A stretch of DNA of 37,585 bases, taken from the NCBI GenBank assembly GCA_025464975.1, contig JAODMT010000018.1:1-37585 (forward strand). The letters are read 5' to 3'. This document shows positions 18,428 to 26,500 of this stretch, one piece after another; within the stretch, counting starts at the first letter, position 1, and each line of letters opens with the position of its first letter. The position numbers and the translations under genes are program-made. This DNA comes from Microbacteriaceae bacterium (GTDB lineage Bacteria > Actinomycetota > Actinomycetes > Actinomycetales > Microbacteriaceae). A model generated the notes under the pieces. That model saw nothing but the letters and a program-made list of their open reading frames with translations, had not been told where the DNA came from and ran no database searches.

Positions 18428-19446
18428 CCCGGATGGCGCGCGCGGCTCGGCTGAACGCGCGGCGGCTCCCCCGGCATCTTCGGGTAGTCCGGCGGGAACG
18501 GCATTTCGCCGAGCCCGTTCTCAAGGTCGCGCGTCCACCACTCGAGTAGCCGGTCGATGGTCCCCGGCTTCTCGTTCATCCGCTCCCACGGGTCGCCGAC
18601 CGAGCGGAGCCGTTCGGGAACAGTTGCGATGGTGAAGTTTTTCGGGTTCGTTGTCTCGAGTTCGTCCCACTCGATCGGGCATGACACGGAGGCATGGGGC
18701 AGGGCTCGCGGACTGTAGGCACCGGCCATCGTGCGATCCCGGTTGGCCTGGTTGAAGTCGACGAAGACCCGCTCGCCGCGCTCTTCCTTCCACCACGCTG
18801 TCGTCACCGCGGTCGGCATCCGGCGCTCGAGTTCGCGCGCGGCGGCGATCACCGCGTGACGAACGTCGAGGAATTCACGAACCGGCTCGATCGGCGCGAA
18901 GACGTGCAGCCCCCGATTTCCGGAGGTCTTGATGAAGGCATCCAGCCCGACCTCGGCGAGAACCGCCCTCAGTTCGATCGCCGCGGGAATGGCATCGTCG
19001 AAGTCGGTGCCAGGCTGCGGGTCGAGGTCGATCCTCAGCTGGTCCGGATTGTCGGTGTTCTCGGCCCGGGACGGCCAGGGGTGGAACACGACGGTGTTCA
19101 TCTGCACCGCCCAGACCGCCGCCGCCGGTTCGTCGATGACCAGCTGCGGATGCGATCGGGCGCTCGGGTACACGACCATTACCGACCGCACGAAGCCGGG
19201 GGCGCCCTTCGGCGGATTCTTCGAGAAGAACTGCTCACCGTCGATGCCATCGGGAAAGCGTTGCAGCGACAGCGGACGATCCCCGTTTGCCCACACGAAT
19301 GGCTCCCCCACCGCGACGATGTACTTGGCCAGATCCAGTTTCGTGATGCCGGGCTCGGGCCAGAGGATACGCCCGGGACTGGATATTCGCACCTCCCGCT
19401 CGCCGAGCGGACCGGGGACTGTGAGCACAACAGCGTCGCTTGCCAT
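18424..19446 (-). CDS. LigD-type DNA polymerase/primase domain protein (PolDom)
   Basis: A stand-alone archaeo-eukaryotic primase-like polymerase domain of the kind fused to LigD in bacterial non-homologous end joining. It can add ribo- or deoxynucleotides at DNA breaks. The catalytic pair is in RIDLDPQPG (Asp140, Asp142), with KTSGNRGLHVF (173-183) and a third acidic residue in VFVDFNQANRDRT (Asp230). The 340 residues are a complete domain without ligase or nuclease modules. The ATG at 19444-19446 is chosen; TAGGTT lies 7 bases upstream, suggesting leaderless mRNA. Together with the convergent LigC it would supply the polymerase and ligase activities of a split LigD. Confidence 0.9.
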   Translation of the reverse strand: MASDAVVLTVPGPLGEREVRISSPGRILWPEPGITKLDLAKYIVAVGEPFVWANGDRPLSLQRFPDGIDGEQFFSKNPPKGAPGFVRSVMVVYPSARSHPQLVIDEPAAAVWAVQMNTVVFHPWPSRAENTDNPDQLRIDLDPQPGTDFDDAIPAAIELRAVLAEVGLDAFIKTSGNRGLHVFAPIEPVREFLDVRHAVIAAARELERRMPTAVTTAWWKEERGERVFVDFNQANRDRTMAGAYSPRALPHASVSCPIEWDELETTNPKNFTIATVPERLRSVGDPWERMNEKPGTIDRLLEWWTRDLENGLGEMPFPPDYPKMPGEPPRVQPSRARHPG

Positions 19447-19453
19447 GCCACCC

Positions 19454-19459
19454 AACCTA
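19454..19459 (-). promoter_or_regulatory. Putative -10 element of the PolDom gene
   Basis: TAGGTT on the minus strand, seven bases, then the ATG at 19446. The intervening GGGTGGC could also serve as a poor Shine-Dalgarno sequence. Confidence 0.4.
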
Positions 19460-19496
19460 CTCGCGGCCACCCACGCGGGGTCAGCACGAGTCTGCG

Positions 19497-20291
19497 TCAG
19501 CTGCCTTGGGCGGACGGTACCTGACCGGTTGCGATTCCTTCGCGCTCCATAGCGGCCGTCAAAAGCGCTCGCGCGGCATCCGTCCCCCGGAGAAGCTCGC
19601 TGGATTCAGCCGTCAGGCCCTGGATAACATCGTCGATTCCCCGAAGACCCGCCTTCGTCAACAGTTGTTTCTCGTTGGTGACCCATTCGCCGCGATGAGC
19701 AAGGATTGCGTGCGCCGTACGGCACGCTGCTTCGCTGAGTAGACCGGCGCACTGCGCGACTCTCCCGTGGCGTGCGTGCCCTTCCTTCGCGTAGAGGAGG
19801 GTGAGGTCTGCGCCGGACCACCAGATGCCGGGTGCCGATCTTCGCAACTTGGACGGGTAGTCCCACCGTGGCACATTCCCCCGAAGGGCCACGTTAACCC
19901 CCAACTCGGCAAGGAGGATATAGCTCGGGAGTCCCGCCTGGTGAAACAGTAGCGACTCGATCCGGAACTCCCCGCGTTCGGCGTCCTCGTGGATTCGGTC
20001 AATGAGCTCAAGGTCACGGTAATGAATGTCTATCCGCCGGCCTTCGAGGCAGACGGCCCCGCCGCCGTTGAAGATGGGACCCCAGCCGCCAAGGCCGGTC
20101 AGATTGCCGCTCCAACCCAGCGCCCTCACGCTCTCCGGATCGAATCCGTCCCGATAGTAGACCGCGAAATCCCAGTCGCTGTCGGGGCGGTTTGTTCCCT
20201 GCGCACGAGACCCGCCGAGAGCCACCCCGTCAACGCCGGGCAGACCAGCAAGCGAGTCGGCGACATACCTGACGAAGGCGGAGTCATCCAT
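19497..20291 (-). CDS. Nucleotidyltransferase-fold protein
   Basis: A 264-residue protein of the Pol-beta-like nucleotidyltransferase superfamily. The signature GGSRAQG (26-32) is followed by SDWDFAVYY with the metal-binding pair Asp39/Asp41, and a third acidic residue is in RRIDIHYRD (Asp88). The helical C-terminal half (about 150-255) is like that in aminoglycoside adenylyltransferase relatives and MNT-type proteins. The substrate is unknown. It need not be a resistance gene, and no HEPN toxin partner is adjacent. The ATG has no Shine-Dalgarno sequence; TAGCTT sits 6 bases upstream. It lies 49 bases downstream of the GNAT gene and 50 bases upstream of the PolDom gene. Confidence 0.75.
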   Translation of the reverse strand: MDDSAFVRYVADSLAGLPGVDGVALGGSRAQGTNRPDSDWDFAVYYRDGFDPESVRALGWSGNLTGLGGWGPIFNGGGAVCLEGRRIDIHYRDLELIDRIHEDAERGEFRIESLLFHQAGLPSYILLAELGVNVALRGNVPRWDYPSKLRRSAPGIWWSGADLTLLYAKEGHARHGRVAQCAGLLSEAACRTAHAILAHRGEWVTNEKQLLTKAGLRGIDDVIQGLTAESSELLRGTDAARALLTAAMEREGIATGQVPSAQGS

Positions 20292-20297
20292 CGAACT

Positions 20298-20303
20298 AAG
20301 CTA
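20298..20303 (-). promoter_or_regulatory. Putative -10 element of the nucleotidyltransferase gene
   Basis: TAGCTT on the minus strand, six bases, then the ATG at 20289-20291. No Shine-Dalgarno sequence. Confidence 0.45.
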
Positions 20304-20310
20304 CCGCGGC

Positions 20311-20331
20311 TCGTTCATTTGTTGACGCAGT
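20311..20331. repeat. Direct repeat flanking the GNAT gene, copy 1
   Basis: A 21-base sequence that matches 21356-21376 at 18 of 21 positions, all three differences being transitions. It lies 10 bases past the GNAT stop, in the same orientation as the copy that spans the GNAT start codon. Confidence 0.7.
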
Positions 20332-20340
20332 GCACCGGGG

Positions 20341-21363
20341 TCAGTAGACCTTATACACGGCTCGAGTCCGCGACGCCGGCGTGAATCCGACGCCCTCGTA
20401 GAGGCGGAGCGCTCCCGTGAGGCTCTCGGAGTCGACGTCCAGAACCGCGCGGTCGAACCCCTCGTCCCGGAATGCCGTGAGGGTGCTGGCGAGCATCGCC
20501 GGGGCGATGCCGCGTCCCCGCCACGCTCGAGTCACTCCGACGAGGTCGATGTAGCCGGAGGAGAATCCCTGACCCGGCCAGTCGTCTTCGTTTACCTCGC
20601 TCAACACGAAGCCGGCGATGTCGCCGTTTGGAGCGGTGACAACGAAGGACAGGTCGGGGCGGAACATTGGCCGGCGGGCGAACGCGCGCCACTGTTCCTC
20701 GCTCGTCGGCTGGCTTCCCCAGTGGTCGCGGAAGGCGTCGTTGCGGGCGAGCCTCAGCTGTTCGAGCTGCTCCGACCTCGGGTGGGTGATGGCGAATTCG
20801 GGCGGCAGCGGCACGTCTGGGATCGGCTCATCCAGTACCCGGGTCAGTTCGAAATAGTATCGGGCGGTCTCGAATCCGGCACGATCGAAGAGCTGGTCGG
20901 TCGCGACCGAACGTTCGTTGATGTACGCGACGACCCATCCGGGCAGGGTCTTCTGCGAGGACGCGAGCTGTTGCAGCGCGCGGGCCTCCTGCCAGCGCAA
21001 CACTTGACGACCGATGCCCCGGCCGCGCCAGTGCGGGTGCACGGTGCCGAACAGGATGGAGCGCACAATGGTGTCCTGACCGGGCGGCAGCATGGCAATG
21101 CCGTAGGCGACCGGTGCGCCGGAGTCATCCACACCGACGAGGGTGTCGAGCGCGGTGTCGACGAAGGAGCTCTCGAAGTCCTCGGCGACCTCCTCACGAG
21201 TGGTGAGGAAGTTCGGATGGTCCACCGCGTCCGCCGCACGCATGAGCGCGGTGACGTCATCGATGTCGTTCGGGACGCCCGGACGCCAGCGCAGCCCGGT
21301 CGCGGCCGGGATCGGCAGAGCCGATGGCGCCGTGATGCGTGTCGACAGTGGGGATTCGTTCAT
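20341..21363 (-). CDS. Tandem GNAT-domain acetyltransferase
   Basis: A 340-residue protein with two GNAT folds. Each has an acetyl-CoA pyrophosphate loop: HWRGRGIGRQVL (111-122) in the first and AWRGRGIAPAML (280-291) in the second, followed by ALRLYEGVGFTPASRT near the end. The double architecture resembles mycothiol synthase (MshD) and other actinobacterial tandem acetyltransferases, but I cannot assign a substrate. The start is the ATG at 21361-21363. No Shine-Dalgarno sequence is present, and a TACTGT hexamer lies 8 bases upstream, inside the foot of the rplQ terminator hairpin. The gene is flanked by 21-base direct repeats. Confidence 0.82.
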   Translation of the reverse strand: MNESPLSTRITAPSALPIPAATGLRWRPGVPNDIDDVTALMRAADAVDHPNFLTTREEVAEDFESSFVDTALDTLVGVDDSGAPVAYGIAMLPPGQDTIVRSILFGTVHPHWRGRGIGRQVLRWQEARALQQLASSQKTLPGWVVAYINERSVATDQLFDRAGFETARYYFELTRVLDEPIPDVPLPPEFAITHPRSEQLEQLRLARNDAFRDHWGSQPTSEEQWRAFARRPMFRPDLSFVVTAPNGDIAGFVLSEVNEDDWPGQGFSSGYIDLVGVTRAWRGRGIAPAMLASTLTAFRDEGFDRAVLDVDSESLTGALRLYEGVGFTPASRTRAVYKVY

Positions 21364-21376
21364 TCGTTAACACAGT
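21356..21376. repeat. Direct repeat flanking the GNAT gene, copy 2
   Basis: A 21-base sequence covering the GNAT start codon and its upstream bases; partner of 20311-20331 (18 of 21 identical, starts 1045 bases apart). Confidence 0.7.
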
Positions 21377-21407
21377 AACGGCCCCGTCTTTCGACGGGGC
21401 CGTTACT
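21374..21407 (-). terminator. Hairpin terminator downstream of rplQ
   Basis: A perfect 15-bp stem (21374-21388 with 21393-21407) and a TTTC loop on the plus strand (GAAA in the minus-strand RNA), starting 13 bases after the rplQ stop. The minus strand lacks a long T-tract after it (TGTTAACG), so termination may be partial. It ends the alpha-operon and separates it from the GNAT gene. Confidence 0.75.
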
Positions 21408-21420
21408 CTCGCAACTGGAG

Positions 21421-21984
21421 TTACTTGGTTTCTGCGGCAGCCTCGTCGGTTGACGCCTCTTCCGCGGTCACTTCCGCCGTCTCAGCGTCGATCGCCTCGG
21501 CCTGCTCGGCCGATTCGGTCGCGACTGGGGCCTCGTCAACAGGTGCCTCCTCGGCCGGTGCCTCTTCGACCGCGACGGAGCCCTCGGCCTTGGCCGACTT
21601 CTTCGCCGACTTCGGCTTCGGGCTCACGGGCTCGAGAACGAGCTCGATCTGCACCATCGAGGCGTTGTCGCCCTTACGGAAACCGAGCTTCGTGATGCGG
21701 GTGTAACCGCCCTCGCGCAGCTCGACGAGCGGCGCGATTTCGGTGAACAGCTCGTGCACGACGCTCTTGTCGCCGATCGTCGCGAGAACGCGGCGACGAG
21801 CGTGGAGGTCTCCACGCTTGGCGAACGTGATGAGTCGCTCGACGAGGGGGCGCATGCGCTTAGCCTTCGTCTCGGTCGTCTTGATGCTCTTGTGGGTGAA
21901 CAGGGCAGCCGCGAGGTTCGCAAGCATGAGGCGCTCGTGCGCCGGTCCACCGCCGAGGCGGGGTCCCTTAGTTGGTGCAGCCAT
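21421..21984 (-). CDS. rplQ: 50S ribosomal protein L17
   Basis: A 50S protein near the exit tunnel. The core starts [29 protein letters not shown] and includes [23 protein letters not shown] and [23 protein letters not shown]. The 187 residues exceed the usual ~120 because of a C-terminal tail of about 60 residues rich in Ala, Glu and Lys ([10 protein letters not shown]-type repeats), as seen in other Actinobacteria. The ATG has GGAGA upstream. It closes the infA-rpmJ-rpsM-rpsK-rpoA-rplQ operon. Confidence 0.97.
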   Translation of the reverse strand: MAAPTKGPRLGGGPAHERLMLANLAAALFTHKSIKTTETKAKRMRPLVERLITFAKRGDLHARRRVLATIGDKSVVHELFTEIAPLVELREGGYTRITKLGFRKGDNASMVQIELVLEPVSPKPKSAKKSAKAEGSVAVEEAPAEEAPVDEAPVATESAEQAEAIDAETAEVTAEEASTDEAAAETK

Positions 21985-22022
21985 TAGTTATTTCTCCAGT
22001 GTGAAAAGTGTTGCGACGTGAC

Positions 22023-23018
22023 TTAGTTGGTCTCTTCGACGTCGTCGTAGCCGCTGTAGAAGTGAGCGCCATCGAAGCCGGGGACCGTGTCCTTGAGGGA
22101 GAGGCCGAGCTCGACGAGCTTGTCCTTGACCTCGTCGACGGACTTCTGTCCGAAGTTGCGGATGTTCATCAGCTGAGTCTCCGAGAGGGCGACCAGTTCG
22201 CTGACCGTGTTGATTCCCTCGCGCTTGAGGCAGTTGTAGCTGCGCACAGAGAGGTCGAGGTCCTCGATCGGCATGCTGAGTTCGCTCGAGAGCACGGCGT
22301 CGACGGGAGCCGGACCGATCTCGATTCCCTCGGCTGCGGAGTTGAGCTCCCGGGCAAGCCCGAACAGCTCGGTGAGAGTGCGGCCGGCCGAGGCGATGGC
22401 GTCGCGAGGGGAAATCGCGTTCTTCGTCTCGACATCCACGACCAGGCGGTCGAAGTCGGTGCGCTCTCCCGCGCGAGTCGCCTCGACACGGTAGGTGACC
22501 TTGAGCACGGGCGAGTAGATCGAGTCGACCGGAATCTGGCCGGCCTCGCTGAACTCGCTGCGGTTCTGGGTCGCGGACACGTAGCCACGGCCACGCTCGA
22601 TGGTGAGCTCGAGCTCGAACTTCGCCTTGTCGTTGAGAGTGGCGATCACGAGGTCGGGGTTGTGGATCTCGACACCGGCCGGAGCCGAGATGTCGGCCGC
22701 GGTGACCTGGCCAGCGCCCTGCTTGCGCAGGTAGGCGGTGATCGGCTCGTCGTGCTCGCTCGAGACGACGAGGCCCTTGATGTTGAGGATGACCTCGGTG
22801 ACGTCTTCCTTGACACCGGCGACGGTGCTGAACTCGTGCAGCACCCCATCGATGCGGATGCTCGTGACGGCAGCTCCCGGGATCGAGGAGAGCAGCGTGC
22901 GGCGAAGGGAGTTTCCGAGGGTGTAACCGAAGCCTGGTTCCAGTGGCTCGATCACGAACCGTGAACGGAACTCGGAGATGTTCTCTTCGTTAAGAGTTGG
23001 GCGCTGTGCAATAAGCAC
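22023..23018 (-). CDS. rpoA: DNA-directed RNA polymerase subunit alpha
   Basis: Assembly platform of RNA polymerase. The 331 residues have an N-terminal dimerisation domain ([42 protein letters not shown], 21-43) and a C-terminal DNA/activator-binding domain (about 245-325) with [19 protein letters not shown] and [18 protein letters not shown]. The start is GTG with AAAGGA 8 bases upstream. The 237-base gap upstream, to rpsK, is unusually long for this operon and carries repeats. Confidence 0.98.
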   Translation of the reverse strand: MLIAQRPTLNEENISEFRSRFVIEPLEPGFGYTLGNSLRRTLLSSIPGAAVTSIRIDGVLHEFSTVAGVKEDVTEVILNIKGLVVSSEHDEPITAYLRKQGAGQVTAADISAPAGVEIHNPDLVIATLNDKAKFELELTIERGRGYVSATQNRSEFSEAGQIPVDSIYSPVLKVTYRVEATRAGERTDFDRLVVDVETKNAISPRDAIASAGRTLTELFGLARELNSAAEGIEIGPAPVDAVLSSELSMPIEDLDLSVRSYNCLKREGINTVSELVALSETQLMNIRNFGQKSVDEVKDKLVELGLSLKDTVPGFDGAHFYSGYDDVEETN

Positions 23019-23105
23019 TGTTGATTCCTTTCGGCGAAGTGTCCGCTATTTGACACTTGTGCGTTCGACGGGGTGGCGGCCTGTCGGTTATTGAGTTGTG
23101 TTCGA

Positions 23106-23136
23106 AAATCTGTGCTGGACGAGAAATCTGTGCTGG
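23106..23136. repeat. Short tandem repeat upstream of rpoA
   Basis: AAATCTGTGCTGG occurs at 23106-23118 and 23124-23136, an 18-base period, 88 to 118 bases before the rpoA GTG. Its function is unknown. Confidence 0.6.
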
Positions 23137-23138
23137 TT

Positions 23139-23230
23139 GGCCGAGTTCGCCGCCTGCGGCCGTATCGAGACCCCCGTCACACGGTGGTGACTGGTGTCTC
23201 GATACGTTCGCTAGCGCTCGCTACTCGACC
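23139..23230. repeat. Inverted pair of palindromic dispersed-repeat elements between rpsK and rpoA
   Basis: One element at 23139-23172 (plus orientation, ends CGTATCGAGACC) and one at 23196-23230 (minus orientation) share the pattern GGTCGAGTAGC, a self-complementary core, CGTATCGAGACC. Together they form a larger stem: GTATCGAGAC at 23162-23171 pairs with 23196-23205, with an inner GTCAC/GTGAC stem. A third family member is at 32530-32565. The elements occupy the site where rpsD lies in many actinobacterial alpha operons. Confidence 0.75.
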
Positions 23231-23255
23231 CGTCGTCGGGTCTGGCGCTGCGTGC

Positions 23256-23654
23256 CTAGACGCGACGACGCTTCGGCGGGCGGCATCCGTTGTGCGCCTG
23301 CGGAGTGACGTCGTTGATCGAGCCGACCTCGAGGCCAGCGGCCTGAAGCGAACGGATCGCGGTCTCGCGACCGGATCCCGGTCCCTTGACGAACACGTCG
23401 ACCTTCTTGACGCCGTGCTCCTGCGCCTGGCGCGCGGCGGACTCGGCGGAAAGCTGAGCCGCGAACGGCGTCGACTTGCGCGAACCCTTGAAGCCGACCG
23501 TTCCGGACGAAGCCCAGCTCAGTACGGCACCGGTCGGGTCAGTGATCGTGACGATGGTGTTGTTGAACGTCGACTTGATGTGGGCCTGACCCACGGCGAT
23601 GTTCTTCTTCTCTTTACGACGCGGCTTACGAGCGGCCGATTTTGGTGCTGCCAT
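23256..23654 (-). CDS. rpsK: 30S ribosomal protein S11
   Basis: A 30S platform protein. The 132 residues include [20 protein letters not shown] (22-41), [39 protein letters not shown] and the C-terminal [18 protein letters not shown], all diagnostic. The ATG has GGAG 7 bases upstream. It follows rpsM by 42 bases. Confidence 0.98.
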   Translation of the reverse strand: MAAPKSAARKPRRKEKKNIAVGQAHIKSTFNNTIVTITDPTGAVLSWASSGTVGFKGSRKSTPFAAQLSAESAARQAQEHGVKKVDVFVKGPGSGRETAIRSLQAAGLEVGSINDVTPQAHNGCRPPKRRRV

Positions 23655-23696
23655 TGTTTTCTCCTAAAACCTTTATGGCGATGCGAGCAGTGCTCG

Positions 23697-24071
23697 CTAT
23701 CGGGCCTTCTTCTTGCCTGCGACGGTGCGCTTCGGACCCTTGCGGGTGCGAGCGTTGGTCTTGGTGCGCTGTCCGTGAACCGGCAGACCGCGGCGGTGAC
23801 GAATGCCCTGGTAGCTGCCGATCTCGACCTTGCGACGGATGTCCGCTGCGACCTCGCGGCGGAGGTCACCCTCTACCTTGAAGTTTCCTTCGACGTAGTC
23901 GCGGAGCGCGATGAGCTGGTCATCGGTGAGATCCTTGACGCGGATCTCGCCGCTGATTTCGGTGTCGGCGAGGGTCTTGAGTGCCCTCGTGCGGCCAACA
24001 CCGTAGATGTAGGTCAATGCGACCTCGACGCGCTTATCGCGCGGGATGTCGACTCCTGCTAGACGAGCCAT
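23697..24071 (-). CDS. rpsM: 30S ribosomal protein S13
   Basis: A 30S head protein contacting the P-site tRNA and bridge B1 to the 50S. The 124 residues start [21 protein letters not shown] and contain the helix-two-turn-helix [13 protein letters not shown] and [18 protein letters not shown] before the basic tail. The ATG at 24069-24071 has AGGAGA upstream; a longer frame to 24149 is rejected because S13 begins MARLAG. A 184-base gap precedes it, in which I see no gene. Confidence 0.98.
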   Translation of the reverse strand: MARLAGVDIPRDKRVEVALTYIYGVGRTRALKTLADTEISGEIRVKDLTDDQLIALRDYVEGNFKVEGDLRREVAADIRRKVEIGSYQGIRHRRGLPVHGQRTKTNARTRKGPKRTVAGKKKAR

Positions 24072-24255
24072 TGTGGCTTCTCCTGTAGATGAGTGAAGGT
24101 GTGGAGCAGCACCTGTGCAGTGGCCTTCAACCACTGGTGTCCCCCGCACAGCGGGTTCTGGTGTTGCTGTCTATCGATATTCAGTTGTGCAGTTCCTCCG
24201 GAGCTGGACCGTGCGCAATAAACCTCCGCATTGTCCGCCCGTGAGAAGTCAGTGA

Positions 24256-24372
24256 TTAACCCTGGCGCTGCTTGTGGCGCGGGTTGTTCTTGCAAATGAC
24301 CATGACGTTTCCATTGCGGCGGATGACGCGGCAGTGCTCACACATGGGCTTGACGCTGGGGGCGACCTTCAT
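24256..24372 (-). CDS. rpmJ: 50S ribosomal protein L36
   Basis: A 38-residue zinc-ribbon protein of the 50S subunit, found by translating the gap between infA and rpsM. It reads [19 protein letters not shown] followed by [19 protein letters not shown]. The zinc ligands Cys11, Cys14, Cys27 and His33 are all present, so this is the zinc-containing (C+) form. A GAAGGAAG ribosome-binding site lies about 7 bases upstream of the ATG. It has the expected position just after infA. Confidence 0.97.
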   Translation of the reverse strand: MKVAPSVKPMCEHCRVIRRNGNVMVICKNNPRHKQRQG

Positions 24373-24451
24373 TGTTTTTCTTCCTTCGCTGTCTTCGTAC
24401 CCTGGGTTCCCCGGGGCCGTTACTTTCCAGCAATCACGTGCCGTGATGGCA

Positions 24452-24673
24452 CTACTTGTAGCGGTAGACGATCCGACCGCGGGTCAGGTCGTAAGGGCTC
24501 AGCTCCACGATCACGCGGTCCTCTGGGAGGATGCGGATGTAATGCTGGCGCATCTTGCCCGAAATGTGGGCAAGAACTTTGTGTCCGTTGGTCAGCTCAA
24601 CGCGAAACATTGCGTTGGGCAGAGCTTCGACTACTGCGCCCTCGATCTCGATGACACCGTCTTTTTTGGCCAT
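24452..24673 (-). CDS. infA: Translation initiation factor IF-1
   Basis: A 73-residue OB-fold factor that occupies the A site during initiation. It reads [20 protein letters not shown], then [20 protein letters not shown], then [20 protein letters not shown] and the C-terminal [12 protein letters not shown]. The ATG has GAAGAGG 2-8 bases upstream. A longer frame reaching 24790 is only leader. It heads the alpha operon, with a good promoter at 24797-24826. Confidence 0.98.
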   Translation of the reverse strand: MAKKDGVIEIEGAVVEALPNAMFRVELTNGHKVLAHISGKMRQHYIRILPEDRVIVELSPYDLTRGRIVYRYK

Positions 24674-24737
24674 AGCCTCTTCGTCGCTAAAAGTATTGAT
24701 TGTGGTCGTGCGGATTTGATTGGTGTCGCACTCATCT

Positions 24738-24752
24738 CCAGGGTTACCCTGG
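24738..24752 (-). other. Hairpin in the infA leader
   Basis: CCAGGG, TTA, CCCTGG: a 6-bp perfect stem (8 bp with one G-U) in the predicted 5' untranslated leader of infA, about 65 bases before the start codon. Its role is unknown; it could affect mRNA stability or an early pause. Confidence 0.35.
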
Positions 24753-24796
24753 GGGAAAGTCGGCATGCAAAAACAGGCAGCAGACACCAAAGATCG

Positions 24797-24826
24797 ATCT
24801 TATGGCAATCCTGCGCATTTTGCCAA
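24797..24826 (-). promoter_or_regulatory. Promoter of the infA (alpha) ribosomal operon
   Basis: On the minus strand, TTGGCA (24821-24826), 18 bases, TAAGAT (24797-24802). This is the best sigma-70-type promoter I found in the window. It lies in the 209-base gap between mtlD and infA and predicts a leader of about 115 bases. Confidence 0.75.
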
Positions 24827-24848
24827 CCCGCGCCTATAATCGCGCTGC

Positions 24849-24865
24849 CCGGTCACGCGAACCGG
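24849..24865 (-). terminator. Weak hairpin downstream of mtlD
   Basis: CCGGT, seven bases, ACCGG, 17 bases after the mtlD stop and before the infA promoter. The stem is only 5 bp and lacks a T-tract, so it is at best a weak terminator for the mannitol operon. Confidence 0.25.
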
Positions 24866-24882
24866 TGTTTGGGCTAGCGAAA

Positions 24883-26025
24883 TCAGCGCTGCGCGGCCAG
24901 GGCCGAGCGGACCGTATCGACGACGTCCGGGTAGAGCGCATCGCCCGGAGTGAGACCGGTGACCTCGGTCGTGAAGGCGTCGGGCGTCAGCTCGACGAGG
25001 AGCCCGGCCATCCGCACGCTCTCCGGGTCCGACGGAAGGTCGAAGCGCAGAGCGGCGCCGATGGCCCGCAGCAGTGCAACGGGTCGCTGGCCGAGCCCGG
25101 CCAATTCCGCCGCGGGGTGGATGAAGCGCTCGTTCCTGCCAAGCTTGCGCAATGGGCTTCGCGCGACCCGTTCCGGCGTGTCCGGAAGGTGCGGATTCGA
25201 AAATCGCACGAGACACTGCTGCACATACGCATCGTGCAGTCCGCGGTCGAAGCCGTGGCGGGCCACCAGCATCGCCGTTGTTTCGAGCAGCACCGCCTGA
25301 ACCTCCGCGAGCACCTCCGGCAGTTCCATCGCGTCCGCGAGCGTCGCCGCTCCGCGAAGATAGCCGTGGTAAGCGAGCGTCGCGTGACCCGTGTTGACCG
25401 TGAACAGTTTTCGCTCGATGTACGGCCTCAGGTCGTCCACGAAGTGCACGTCGGGAATGACGGGCTCCTGGCCGCCGAAGGGAGGGCGCTCCACTGCCCA
25501 CTCGAAGAACTCCTCGACCGTCACGTCGAGACCGCTGCCTGCCTCCTGCGCCGGCACAATCCGGTCGACAGCGGTGTTGGCGAAGATCGCCTTCGCGAGC
25601 ACCCGCTCGTCCACCTGTGCGGCGATCTCGGCCCGCAGGATGTCCGTGGCGTTGATCGCGTTCTCGCACGCCATGATCTGCAGGGGTGGCAGTTCGGGCG
25701 AACGCGCGTCGAGTGCACGCGCGATGACGGGGGCGACGAAGCGCAGGATGCTCGCACCGACGGCCGTCGTCACGATCTCGGCGGTCGCGATCTCCGCGAC
25801 CACATCGCTCTCGTGCGTCGCGCTGTTGATGGCGCGGTAGTTGTCCACCGTCCAGGAGCGCGAGTTCCTGCCGACCTCGTGCACCTGATAGCTCGGGGTG
25901 GTGGCAAGGGAGTCGATGAGGTCGGTTGCGACATCAGCGAAGACGACCTCGTAGCCGGCCTTGTGCAGGATGAGTCCGACGAATCCGCGCCCGATGTTTC
26001 CCGCGCCGAAGTGAACGGCCTTCAT
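24883..26025 (-). CDS. mtlD: Mannitol-1-phosphate 5-dehydrogenase
   Basis: Oxidises mannitol 1-phosphate, delivered by the mannitol PTS, to fructose 6-phosphate with NAD. The 380 residues begin [20 protein letters not shown], the Rossmann NAD motif of MtlD, and continue with [12 protein letters not shown], the substrate-binding [20 protein letters not shown] and the C-terminal [16 protein letters not shown]. The ATG at 26023-26025 overlaps the IIA stop codon (TGATG); a GTG one codon upstream is an alternative. It is the last gene of the mannitol operon. Confidence 0.96.
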   Translation of the reverse strand: MKAVHFGAGNIGRGFVGLILHKAGYEVVFADVATDLIDSLATTPSYQVHEVGRNSRSWTVDNYRAINSATHESDVVAEIATAEIVTTAVGASILRFVAPVIARALDARSPELPPLQIMACENAINATDILRAEIAAQVDERVLAKAIFANTAVDRIVPAQEAGSGLDVTVEEFFEWAVERPPFGGQEPVIPDVHFVDDLRPYIERKLFTVNTGHATLAYHGYLRGAATLADAMELPEVLAEVQAVLLETTAMLVARHGFDRGLHDAYVQQCLVRFSNPHLPDTPERVARSPLRKLGRNERFIHPAAELAGLGQRPVALLRAIGAALRFDLPSDPESVRMAGLLVELTPDAFTTEVTGLTPGDALYPDVVDTVRSALAAQR

Positions 26026-26462
26026 CACGCGTTCACGTCATCGAGGATGACGAGGACGTCGTCAATTGATTCAGCCTTCAGGAGCTTGTCGACCTGATCC
26101 TCATCGCTGAAGATCGTGGCAATGCCCGACAGGATGTCGAGATGGCCGTTGTCCTTGCCGGCGATGCCGACCACGAAACGCACGGGGTTGCCGTTCCAGT
26201 CGATCGGCTCGTCGTAGCGCACGAACGAGAGCGCAGACGCGAGTACCGTGTCTTTGCCCTCGTTCGTGCCGTGCGGAATAGCGAGGAAATTGCCCATGTA
26301 GGTGGAGACCAGGCGCTCCCGATCGTGCATGAAGCCGACGTACTCGGGAGTCACCGCCCCCGCCGCGACCAGGATCCGACCCGCTTCATCGACCGCTTCA
26401 TCCGGAGTCTTCGCCGAACCGTGGATATCGATTTGTGCGCGTTCCAATACCTTGCCGCTCAT
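26025..26462 (-). CDS. mtlF: PTS mannitol-type EIIA component
   Basis: Cytoplasmic phosphocarrier that takes phosphate from HPr and gives it to the IIB domain of the mannitol permease. The 145 residues are a single mannitol/fructose-type IIA domain. The active histidine is His64 in [13 protein letters not shown], and the C-terminal [21 protein letters not shown] is characteristic. The ATG start has AGAGGTAA just upstream. It is separate from the IICB protein, as in many Gram-positive bacteria, and lies 38 bases after mtlA. Confidence 0.95.
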   Translation of the reverse strand: MSGKVLERAQIDIHGSAKTPDEAVDEAGRILVAAGAVTPEYVGFMHDRERLVSTYMGNFLAIPHGTNEGKDTVLASALSFVRYDEPIDWNGNPVRFVVGIAGKDNGHLDILSGIATIFSDEDQVDKLLKAESIDDVLVILDDVNA

Positions 26463-26500
26463 GGGCGTTACCTCTTCTTCTCTTACTAGTTCGCTACTGG

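Noticed and set aside
19497-20291. Antibiotic-resistance adenylyltransferase
   Set aside because: Only the general nucleotidyltransferase fold can be supported; there is no evidence of an aminoglycoside substrate or mobile context.
24835-24840. Perfect TATAAT on the plus strand between mtlD and infA
   Set aside because: No gene follows on that strand and no -35 lies at the right distance; the functional promoter is on the other strand.
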